A stretch of DNA of 55,711 nucleotides from an uncultured Gammaproteobacteria bacterium (GTDB lineage: Bacteria > Pseudomonadota > Gammaproteobacteria > Berkiellales > Berkiellaceae): contig CADEEZ010000002.1 of NCBI GenBank assembly GCA_902826485.1, positions 162,126-217,836 on the forward strand. Direction: 5' to 3'. The number at the start of each line of letters is the position of its first letter. Position 1 is the stretch's first letter. The notes below the pieces were generated by a model. It worked only from the letters and a program-made list of their open reading frames with translations. It did not search any database and had not been told where the DNA came from. The translations under genes and the position numbers were made by a program. This document shows positions 17,862 through 25,263 of this stretch, piece after piece.

Positions 17862-18116
17862 TAGTTAACTGAAAAAAAATCACAACAATTTGTCAATATC
17901 TTGGTGACCACCGGTAGGGTTAAGGCAGACGAAAGGCGTGTATATATGAGCATTTTTAAATAGGACACCCATAATATGGTCTTATATTGGTTATATATAA
18001 TAAGTGCCTAACATAAATGAGTTAATTAACTTGATTTTTTAGATTGATTTATGATAGTATGCTTGCTTGATATTTGAATGTTGTGTTTTCTTACTTCAGA
18101 AGGGGGCTATCTCTAT

Positions 18117-18647
18117 ATGGATTTAAGCGCAGATCTAGATTTTCTTAAAGACGAATTAAAAACTTTTGTGGAAAAAAAAGCATTCTATGCAGGTTCTGCT
18201 CTTATTCAAGAAATGATACAGCTACAAATTCACTTAACCTATTTTTTAATAGATTGCTTAGATGGCACCCTCGATAAAACAAAATCAAAACGCAAATTTG
18301 AAGAAGAAACCCAATTATTAGAAGAAAAGAAACAAGAAGAGATAGAAAAGCTACTGGAAGGCATAGAAATTTACTTTGATAGATTGGCAGACCAAGCTGC
18401 TCGTGCAAATACTCAAAAAGAATATCAACAAGCTCGAGATCAAAAAATAGAAAAAGAAAAAGCAGAAAAAGAAAAAGCAGAAAGAGAAAAAGTAGAAATA
18501 CAAAAAAAGATGAACGAAATAAACAGAAAAATAAATGAAGCACATCATGCAAAAATGCGTGAAGACGCGCTGCGCCGACAAAGAGAACAAATGGAAAGAG
18601 AAGCCAAAGCAATGCCTAGATCTAGGGCAAGAGCGGCGAGTAAATAA
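18117..18647 (+). CDS. Charged coiled-coil protein, paralogue 1
   Basis: 176 residues from the ATG at 18117, which aligns with the start of its paralogue at 18852 (MDLSADLDFLKDELKTF against MGIEAKLDKLKDKLKDL). An in-frame ATG at 18078 has no ribosome binding site. The N-terminal 60 residues form the domain shared by the pair, including a LTYFLIDCLDGTLDKTKSK segment. The rest is a long Glu/Lys-rich coiled coil with an EKEKAEKEKAEREKVE run, ending in a basic tail (MPRSRARAASK). No known domain, signal peptide or enzyme motif. The gene and its upstream DNA have been duplicated as a unit. Confidence 0.8.
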   Translation: MDLSADLDFLKDELKTFVEKKAFYAGSALIQEMIQLQIHLTYFLIDCLDGTLDKTKSKRKFEEETQLLEEKKQEEIEKLLEGIEIYFDRLADQAARANTQKEYQQARDQKIEKEKAEKEKAEREKVEIQKKMNEINRKINEAHHAKMREDALRRQREQMEREAKAMPRSRARAASK

Positions 18648-18704
18648 TTTAAGAAGGGCGCATCTTACTCATGCGCGTCAAGCTTAATTCTTTGATGAGA
18701 GAAA

Positions 18705-18726
18705 TGGCCGGCCTCCGTGCCGGTCA
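18705..18726. repeat. Solo arm of the GGCCGGC palindromic element
   Basis: Diverged single copy of the arm found twice at 4688-4787, in the opposite orientation, with the flanking block CGTCAAGCTT at 18676-18685. It lies in the spacer between the two coiled-coil paralogues. Confidence 0.6.
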
Positions 18727-18784
18727 AAGCATCCCAGTCGTACCCCACAAAAAATAAGTTAACTTACTTGATTTTTGAGATTTC

Positions 18785-18813
18785 TTGAGATCTGTCACCC
18801 ATCTCTTTATACT
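18785..18813 (+). promoter_or_regulatory. Promoter of coiled-coil paralogue 2
   Basis: TTGAGA (18785-18790), 17-base spacer, TATACT (18808-18813), 38 bases before the start codon. The preceding bases (TTAACTTACTTGATTTTTGAGATT) resemble the region upstream of paralogue 1 (about 18019-18046), so the upstream region was copied along with the gene. Confidence 0.6.
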
Positions 18814-18851
18814 ATTCAACTTACATTAGTAGCTGAATATCTGGAGCCAGC

Positions 18852-19325
18852 ATGGGCATCGAAGCAAAATTAGATAAATTAAAAGACAAACTTAAAGATT
18901 TAATCGAAGAAAGAACATGGTATGCCGATGCCAACCCTATTCTCAATGTTGGAGAATTAGATTTAAAAATTCGCCTGGCGTTGTTTTTAATTGATCTTTT
19001 AGATGGCAGAGCAGATAAAGCGAAAACCAAATATAAATTAAAAGAAGAGCATTTAGCGGCAGAAGAAAAAGAAAAAGAACGTAAATTTTTAGAAGACTTA
19101 GAAGAAGAATTAAAACAACGTTATATAGATTGGATAACAGAACAAAAGGCTGAAGCGGCTTTATCTTGTCTTAATCATAAAAACAATCAACATACTTTTG
19201 TATTTGTGCCATTTTTCAATGTGCCCCCCCCCAAATCATTCTTTAAACCCGTACCAGCACCAGAAATGCTAGAAGCCGAGCTGAGTCTTCAGTTCAATAA
19301 CACAACTAATAGAAGATATCATTAG
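18852..19325 (+). CDS. Charged coiled-coil protein, paralogue 2
   Basis: 157 residues. The N-terminal 60 residues match paralogue 1, with the shared segment LALFLIDLLDGRADKAKTKYK, followed by a Glu/Lys coiled coil (EEKEKERKFLEDLEEELKQR). The C-terminus differs from paralogue 1: a short, less charged stretch with VFVPFFNVPPPKSFFKPVPA. GGAG lies eight bases before the ATG. The function is unknown. A soluble helical effector or scaffold is possible, but there is no direct sign of either. Confidence 0.8.
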   Translation: MGIEAKLDKLKDKLKDLIEERTWYADANPILNVGELDLKIRLALFLIDLLDGRADKAKTKYKLKEEHLAAEEKEKERKFLEDLEEELKQRYIDWITEQKAEAALSCLNHKNNQHTFVFVPFFNVPPPKSFFKPVPAPEMLEAELSLQFNNTTNRRYH

Positions 19326-19419
19326 CCATCAAAATCCACACTGAATAACTGGTAGTTGCAAGCATAGGGCGAGTTTGGCACTATGCGGGCTCATCAACCA
19401 ATGCAGGAAGGAATTAAGT

Positions 19420-21000
19420 GTGGATAATAACAAAAAGAAAGAACCCTTTAAAATATTTGGATACACACCTCAAGAATTAATTTTATTCGCTCCCATGACC
19501 TTAACGAAAATGGGAATTAATGCCTTTAATCAACCTCTTGCCAAAGTAGCCAATGAACAAATAAGAAGCGTTACTAAAGCAGATGGCCCCTATAATTTTA
19601 TTAGGGCTTGTAGACAAATTTATTCATCCGGCCCTGATATTCTCCCAATCTCAGATCTTCCTGAGATGAACCCCAATAATGCAAAGCTTAATAAACTTTA
19701 TTTGTCTGAAGACGGTAGTTATGTTGCGCGTACCCCAAAAGGAGAAGTTCAACAGGCTTCTCTTGCAGATAAGAAAAGTATTCGTTTCAAGAATTTTAAT
19801 GATCCTACTTTTAGAAAAAGGGTGCTCAAAGAGACTGCAGCACTCGGCCACACTAATCCAACAAGAGGGATAGTTGCATTTTGGGATGCCACTGTCATTA
19901 GTATGGCAAGGGAATTGAAAAGCGCCTATAAAATACCTATCCAGGTTTTTTCAAGAGATTTTGCCACTAAGCTTATTTCCAATCGCATTAGGTATGCAAA
20001 TTTTTTCAGAGCGATTCTTGCTGCTGCGATTATTGCCCCACTCGATGTGGGCATTATTAGTCCACTAGAAAGATATAAAACCTGGCTGTTAAGCCAAAGC
20101 CAAAAGGTAACATTTAAAGGCTATCTTAAACAAATTAAAGAGCAACAGGGAAAACATTTGTCTCCAGAAGCGAAATTACTTGGGGTATTTCAAGAGTTGT
20201 ATCGTGGCACATTGGTGACAATGGGAAAGCAATTTTTAATGAATCTTTCTCTGTTAGGTGCTTTGCCATTAGCCAATCAGGTAATGGAACCCTACAAAAA
20301 GGATCACCCTAAAAGCGCTATGGTGGGCGCATCTGCTTTAGCCGGTATAGCCTCAGCATTTGTGGGTGCACCCTTAGATGCTTTAAAAACATTAACACAA
20401 CAACAAACCGGTAAAAACGAAAAATTAAAAGTATTATTAGATCGCGTGTTAGCGAGCCCAGCAGGATGGAGAGGCTTATTTGCAGGACTCCCAGCCAAAT
20501 TTGTGTTGATTGCCATGGGATACGGGTTAAATGGTTTATTTTTAAATATATTTAGTTCACTTCGAGATCCGCACAAACCAGAAGCTTCCCCTTCTAAATC
20601 TAATACAATCATTAACCCAATGGATGAATTAACCCGTAAGTTATCGCAACTTTCGATTGATTCTATTCAAGATGAAGAGATTAAAGCGCAAAAAATAGAG
20701 GAATTTTTACAGGCACTGGGGCCAGAAATTTTGGTTCAATTACAAGAGATGATCCAGCTTTCTCCAGAAGAGTTAGAAAAACGCTTTGGCAAAGACTTAG
20801 AGCATAATCTAGATGAATTTATTCATTATCTAGAGATGCATCAATCAAATACCCATGATGGCGAGGATAATATGGAAATATCTCCTATGATAAAGCCTGT
20901 TATTTTTACTCAAACCCCGAAAGATTCCAATATTGAGAAAATGGAAGTGGAAGAACCAGAAAATACATTTAATAAGGTTAATCGGTTAGGGCGGAAGTAA
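19420..21000 (+). CDS. Mitochondrial-carrier-like protein
   Basis: Looks like a member of the mitochondrial carrier family, which is otherwise eukaryotic. Two of the three repeat signatures PX[DE]XX[KR] are intact, PLERYK at residues 215-220 and PLDALK at 318-323; the first repeat is degenerate (QPLAKV, P39). The matching second-helix motifs are visible: ELYRGTLVTMGKQF and WRGLFAGLPAKF. After about residue 390 comes a hydrophilic acidic tail of some 135 residues that carriers lack. I chose GTG at 19420 because AGGAAGGA lies seven bases upstream; an in-frame TTG at 19375 is less likely. The only bacterial precedent I know is Legionella LncP, a type IV effector that inserts into host mitochondria and carries nucleotides. 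The substrate here is unknown. Confidence 0.82.
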   Translation: MDNNKKKEPFKIFGYTPQELILFAPMTLTKMGINAFNQPLAKVANEQIRSVTKADGPYNFIRACRQIYSSGPDILPISDLPEMNPNNAKLNKLYLSEDGSYVARTPKGEVQQASLADKKSIRFKNFNDPTFRKRVLKETAALGHTNPTRGIVAFWDATVISMARELKSAYKIPIQVFSRDFATKLISNRIRYANFFRAILAAAIIAPLDVGIISPLERYKTWLLSQSQKVTFKGYLKQIKEQQGKHLSPEAKLLGVFQELYRGTLVTMGKQFLMNLSLLGALPLANQVMEPYKKDHPKSAMVGASALAGIASAFVGAPLDALKTLTQQQTGKNEKLKVLLDRVLASPAGWRGLFAGLPAKFVLIAMGYGLNGLFLNIFSSLRDPHKPEASPSKSNTIINPMDELTRKLSQLSIDSIQDEEIKAQKIEEFLQALGPEILVQLQEMIQLSPEELEKRFGKDLEHNLDEFIHYLEMHQSNTHDGEDNMEISPMIKPVIFTQTPKDSNIEKMEVEEPENTFNKVNRLGRK

Positions 21001-21004
21001 GTTT

Positions 21005-21170
21005 TAAAAAACATCCCCTCGCTCGCATCCTGCTACGCTGAAGCTTCGCAGGACAAGCCTCGCGGCCCCCTATCAAAAGGGGCCCTAAGAAAAAAGCAGC
21101 TTTAAACACCCCCTTCGATAGGGGGTCGACCTTTTAAGCGTAGCGAAAATGGTCGGAGGGATGTGAGTGA
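21005..21170. repeat. Dispersed hairpin repeat region
   Basis: Starts CATCCCCTCGCTCGC, contains GCTACGCTGAAGCTTCGCAGGAC and two stems (GGCCCC...GGGGCC and CCCCCT...AGGGGG), and ends GGAGGGATGTG, which is roughly the complement of its start. The opening block resembles the left end of the larger element at 37936-38409. It separates the carrier gene from the convergent phosphodiesterase-like gene and may end both transcripts. Confidence 0.65.
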
Positions 21171-21193
21171 CTTGCAATAATGGCAATAAGTAT

Positions 21194-21973
21194 TCACATC
21201 GGACAAAGTTGCATTTTAGGCATCACTTTAGGCTCAGGACTATCCACACTAAATAAAGCATCCACACACGCTCTTACATTCGTGCTAACTTTTCCAAAAA
21301 GAGCGGTATTATAATAAGTGGGGTTTTTGCCGGAATAGACTCTGTTGCCGGTGGCATGCAACAAATCTTCAGCATAATCTAATAATACTTGTGTTTCAGA
21401 TTCAGGCAAATATTCATTTAAGGGTTTAATAATACTATTTTCAATTTGCTGAGCAGAATAACATCTTAATAAATCCAATTTATGCGCAAAATTTAAAATT
21501 TTAAACTCAGGAGACTGTTCATTTGGGCTGCCCATTTTATGAACAATATGCTTGTAATATTGTAATTCAGCTTCACTTAAATTAAGTGTCGCACGCGCAA
21601 ATTGCTCAAAAGCTTCCGCCGATTTTAATCTATATTTCATATATTTTTCGGGGTTATCACCAAAGCCAGCATCATTTTCTCGTCCTACCACAGAAAATAG
21701 GGCAGCGATTTGCAATAATTGTGTTTGTTTAGGGGTTAATGTAAATGAAGTGTCTTCAGCATGTGCATTCAGAAAATTTGCCACAACAGGCACGAGTTGA
21801 GCCACACGCATACTATGCGCTAAGCCATGATTAGGGCGTTGGATGGTGCCGAATTCTGTTTCAAGTTCCCAATCCCAGATGCATTCCCTATCTGTATAGA
21901 CCTGAGAGAGATAGTATTCGTAAACGAATTGGCAAACGGGTAATAAGGGGCCTAATGTTAACATGGCGCACAT
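21194..21973 (-). CDS. SidE/Dup-type phosphodiesterase-like protein
   Basis: 259 residues, about the size of one SidE-family phosphodiesterase domain. Motifs resembling that family occur in order: RPNHGLAHSMR (H49, H53), ALFSVVGREND (R98, E99) and FAHKLDLLRCY (H164, D167). The spacing from H49 to H164 (115) is near the His-His catalytic spacing recalled for SdeA and DupA. In SidE proteins this domain turns ADP-ribosyl-ubiquitin into phosphoribosyl-ubiquitin on serine; stand-alone DupA and DupB reverse the modification. No mono-ADP-ribosyltransferase or ubiquitin-ligase gene is present in this window, which favours a Dup-like or unrelated phosphodiesterase role. The assignment is by motif memory; a generic HD-like phosphohydrolase is the alternative. 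Confidence 0.7.
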   Translation of the reverse strand: MCAMLTLGPLLPVCQFVYEYYLSQVYTDRECIWDWELETEFGTIQRPNHGLAHSMRVAQLVPVVANFLNAHAEDTSFTLTPKQTQLLQIAALFSVVGRENDAGFGDNPEKYMKYRLKSAEAFEQFARATLNLSEAELQYYKHIVHKMGSPNEQSPEFKILNFAHKLDLLRCYSAQQIENSIIKPLNEYLPESETQVLLDYAEDLLHATGNRVYSGKNPTYYNTALFGKVSTNVRACVDALFSVDSPEPKVMPKMQLCPM

Positions 21974-22111
21974 CTTCGTTAATGCTAAATAATAAGGGTG
22001 AGATTACCAACTATTATATAATCACTCAATTGTAATCCGATATAAGGTCGTATAGAGGGTATAAACGGTGAAGCATGCCCTAATGTTGAAAAATTTGATA
22101 AAGTATTGACT

Positions 22112-23338
22112 ATGAGAGAAAAAAGCATAAACACACACCAAGTTAGTTACTCGTTATGCTATCAAGATTATATGACAGATTTAGAGTGGCAATCGTCCAT
22201 AACGGCAGTTAAGCAACAAAAGCTTGCCTTGTCAGCGTTACATGATTTAGGACAATCTATACAATTAAATCAGTTACAAGCTCAAGTTACAGCGGGAGCG
22301 AGTATCTTAACTTTGGGACATTTTAATTATGTGTGCCCCATGCAAGATTGGCAATATTTGCTGAATTCGTCTCCGCGCCCATTGAATGAGCATTTAAATC
22401 AAAATCTAAATGCAAAAACAATTCATCAGACTTCAAGATGGTTTAGTTCTCGGGCGTATTTTAATAACGTTGAGTTAAAAGAACCTGATTTAAATTTAAA
22501 TCTAGATTTTCATCCTTTGTGGGTTGAAAAACTAAAATTAATTTGCCAAGTTCAAAAAAATTACCCCAATCATAAAATAAAATATAGTATACCTGGACCT
22601 TTAACTTATTTATGGTTTAATAATTACTTGGGGAAATCTAAAAGCCTAACACCCGAAAAAATAGATTTTTTACCAAAATTAATCCACCAGTATAAAATAA
22701 TCATACAACACCTTAAAAATCTAGATATAAATTGGATTCAATTAGAAGATCCTGTTTTTATTACGGATATTCATACTGAATTTCAAGATAAAATTACACA
22801 AGCGTATCAAGATTTATTAGAGAATGTCCCAAATATGATGTTAGCAACTTATTTTGGTGGGATAGATGAAAACATTAATTGGATGAAAAAAATACCCTTT
22901 CAAGGTTTGCATATAGACTTAGATAATGCACCTGAACAAATTATGTTTGTCTTAAAAAATGATATCATGAAAAATCTTCAGGTTTTATCATTAAGCGGAA
23001 TAACGCAGAAAGATAGCCATTTAGCCTCAATAAAAGAGTATATGAAAAATTTTATTGAGTTTAAGCCTGATATTTGGGTAAGTTTTTCTGATAAGATCAA
23101 AAAAGATAAACCCAGAAATGCTCATGATATTGTGCAATTATATTTAGAAATAAATTTAGATTGCCCAGATAATTATCCGAAAATATTGGCTTTGCAAAAA
23201 TTGCTGAATAATCTAAAAACAGAAAATCCTCAGATTAAATTTTCAACTGAATCTTTGAACGAATTAACGTGTTTTATGAAAAAACGAGATCAAGCAGATT
23301 TTATAAAAAATATAAAAATATTAAGTAATATAATATGA
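22112..23338 (+). CDS. Stand-alone MetE N-terminal-like domain
   Basis: 408 residues that follow the N-terminal barrel of cobalamin-independent methionine synthase (MetE) from end to end: TAGASILTLGHFNYVCPMQDW (MetE has LPVGDFAWYDHVL), TSRWFSSRAYF (MTKWFDTNYHY type), IPGPLTYLWF, INWIQLEDPVF, MMLATYFGGI and FQGLHIDLDNA. The C-terminal catalytic half of MetE, with the zinc ligands and the homocysteine site, is absent. The N-terminal half alone is not known to be a methyltransferase, so the reaction is unclear. ATG at 22112; no good ribosome binding site is visible. Its stop overlaps the next start (ATGA), so it is translationally coupled to the S9 peptidase gene. Confidence 0.8.
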   Translation: MREKSINTHQVSYSLCYQDYMTDLEWQSSITAVKQQKLALSALHDLGQSIQLNQLQAQVTAGASILTLGHFNYVCPMQDWQYLLNSSPRPLNEHLNQNLNAKTIHQTSRWFSSRAYFNNVELKEPDLNLNLDFHPLWVEKLKLICQVQKNYPNHKIKYSIPGPLTYLWFNNYLGKSKSLTPEKIDFLPKLIHQYKIIIQHLKNLDINWIQLEDPVFITDIHTEFQDKITQAYQDLLENVPNMMLATYFGGIDENINWMKKIPFQGLHIDLDNAPEQIMFVLKNDIMKNLQVLSLSGITQKDSHLASIKEYMKNFIEFKPDIWVSFSDKIKKDKPRNAHDIVQLYLEINLDCPDNYPKILALQKLLNNLKTENPQIKFSTESLNELTCFMKKRDQADFIKNIKILSNII

Positions 23339-25263
23339 AAGAATATTTGCCAAGAAGCTGGTTATTTGGTCATCCCGAAAAAAGTTTACCCAAAATAAGC
23401 CCCAACGGAAAATATATCAGTTATCTTGTTGCCGATAATGATAATTTAGGCCTCATTATTCAAGAGCGTGGGGCAAACAATCAGCCCATAAAGCTTAATA
23501 CCGACACTAAAAAATATTCTATAGAAGATTATGTATGGGCCTATACCAATAATCATCTTATTTATTGGCATGATGAACAGGGCGATGAAAATTGGGGGTT
23601 ATATTCAATCAATTTTACCACCCAAAAAAATGTTAGATTAACGCCTGTTAACACCCAAGCGAAAATCATCAAATTATCTGCAAAACACCCTCACAAAATT
23701 GCCTTATTATTAAATAACAGAAATCGAGCCTTATTCGATGTGTGTGTTGTCGATATTTTAAATTCGGAATTAACATTAATATACGAAAATCAAGAATATA
23801 TTGATATCTATGTTGATGGTGAATTTAATCCAAAAGTAGGCATTAAACCCAATTCAGATGGTTCTTGTAGAGTAGATTGTATACAAGGTAATCAAAGCAC
23901 GCCGTTCACGAGTTTATCTCAGCTTGATTTTTTATGTCATTATATGTTTAAAGAAAATCGTATTGGATTAAATTCAGCAGGCGATGCCGTATTTTTCGCT
24001 CAAAGCACCGACTCAGATAAAGCGCAATTAGTCAGGTTTGATTTAAATAATTCCTCGCAAAAAATATTAGCGTCTAACCTAGATGCAGACTATCAAGATA
24101 TTATTATGGATATAAAAAACAAAGAGCCTATTGCCGTTGCCTTTAATTATCATATCAAAAAATGGCAGATAATTTCTGAAGAATATTCAACCGATCTTGA
24201 CATATTAATTAAACATAAGCCCAATCACGAGCTCAAGGTTATATCACAATCTGAAGATAATGCCATATGGCTAATAGCTTATCATGCTGATATATCTCTG
24301 CCAGAATATTGTCTGTATTTTACACAAACCAAATTAATTCAATCTTTATTTTTTAATGATTTGCGCTTTAAAAATGTAAAAAATTTAGCCACGCAACAGT
24401 GTTTAACGATCCCCAGCATCGATAATTTTAATATCCCTTGTTATTTCTCTGTGCCGCCTGACGTTGCTCATGATTCAGAAAAAAAAATTCCCTTAATTTT
24501 ATGGATTCATGGTGGCCCTAATTCACGTGATTTTTGGGGATTTAACCCCATCCATCAGTGGTTAACCAATCGAGGATATGCCGTATTAAGTATTAATTTT
24601 AGAGGGTCGACGGGTTTTGGTCGGACTTATTTAGAAGCAGGGAATGGCCAGTGGGGAGGGAAAATTGCAGAAGACATTAAAACGTGTGCTGAATGGGTAG
24701 CGCAGAATTATACCATTATCGATAAAACGAAAATCGCCATCATGGGCAGAAGTTTTGGGGGCTATTCTGCGTTAATGGGGCTTGCGAAATATCCTGATTT
24801 TTATGCTTGTGCGGCCGACTGGGTAGGGCCCACAAATTTAAACCATTTTTTAGCACACATTCCGCCCTATTGGAAAATAGTTTATGACATGCTAATTAAA
24901 TTAGTAGGCGATTCAGACATTCGATTAGCCCATTCTCCCGATCAATATATCCATCAATTTAAAAAACCGCTATTTAAAGCGCATGGCGCACATGATGTTC
25001 AGGTGAATCAAGCTGGGCCAGATATGTTTATACAAAAATTAGCAGGCCATTTGCCCCATTTATGGTATGCGACCTTTCCAAATGAAGGACATCGTTTCGA
25101 ACATCAAAATAATAAAATTGCTTTTTATGCTTTGGTAGAAGCGTTTGCGGCAAAATATCTTGGTGGAGGCTTAGAGCCCATCCACCAAGAAATGGTCAAT
25201 AGCTCACTGGTGCTACACAAAGGTAGTTTAAACGATTTATTTATGCCTAGCCTTTCCGAATGA
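23335..25263 (+). CDS. S9-family serine peptidase (prolyl oligopeptidase type)
   Basis: 642 residues. The N-terminal part (about 1-370) is a beta-propeller-like domain that gates access. The C-terminal alpha/beta hydrolase has WIHGGPNSRDFWGF, the nucleophile elbow GRSFGGYSAL with S473, D554 in HGAHDVQVNQ and H586 in NEGHRFEH, giving a complete Ser-Asp-His triad. It cleaves oligopeptides, probably in the cytoplasm, since no signal peptide is present. Most similar in layout to acylaminoacyl-peptidase/dipeptidyl-peptidase-like enzymes. The start codon overlaps the stop of the MetE-like gene. The last 27 bases overlap the convergent gene at 25237. Confidence 0.92.
   Translation: MKEYLPRSWLFGHPEKSLPKISPNGKYISYLVADNDNLGLIIQERGANNQPIKLNTDTKKYSIEDYVWAYTNNHLIYWHDEQGDENWGLYSINFTTQKNVRLTPVNTQAKIIKLSAKHPHKIALLLNNRNRALFDVCVVDILNSELTLIYENQEYIDIYVDGEFNPKVGIKPNSDGSCRVDCIQGNQSTPFTSLSQLDFLCHYMFKENRIGLNSAGDAVFFAQSTDSDKAQLVRFDLNNSSQKILASNLDADYQDIIMDIKNKEPIAVAFNYHIKKWQIISEEYSTDLDILIKHKPNHELKVISQSEDNAIWLIAYHADISLPEYCLYFTQTKLIQSLFFNDLRFKNVKNLATQQCLTIPSIDNFNIPCYFSVPPDVAHDSEKKIPLILWIHGGPNSRDFWGFNPIHQWLTNRGYAVLSINFRGSTGFGRTYLEAGNGQWGGKIAEDIKTCAEWVAQNYTIIDKTKIAIMGRSFGGYSALMGLAKYPDFYACAADWVGPTNLNHFLAHIPPYWKIVYDMLIKLVGDSDIRLAHSPDQYIHQFKKPLFKAHGAHDVQVNQAGPDMFIQKLAGHLPHLWYATFPNEGHRFEHQNNKIAFYALVEAFAAKYLGGGLEPIHQEMVNSSLVLHKGSLNDLFMPSLSE

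Noticed and set aside
18202-18612. Long antisense ORF rich in Phe and Leu
   Set aside because: It is the complement of the Glu/Lys-rich coiled-coil gene; such composition arises automatically.
21194-21973. Ordinary HD-domain phosphohydrolase
   Set aside because: Lacks the usual H...HD...D order; the NHGLAHSMR, GREN and LDLLRCY motifs fit the SidE phosphodiesterase better, though not with certainty.
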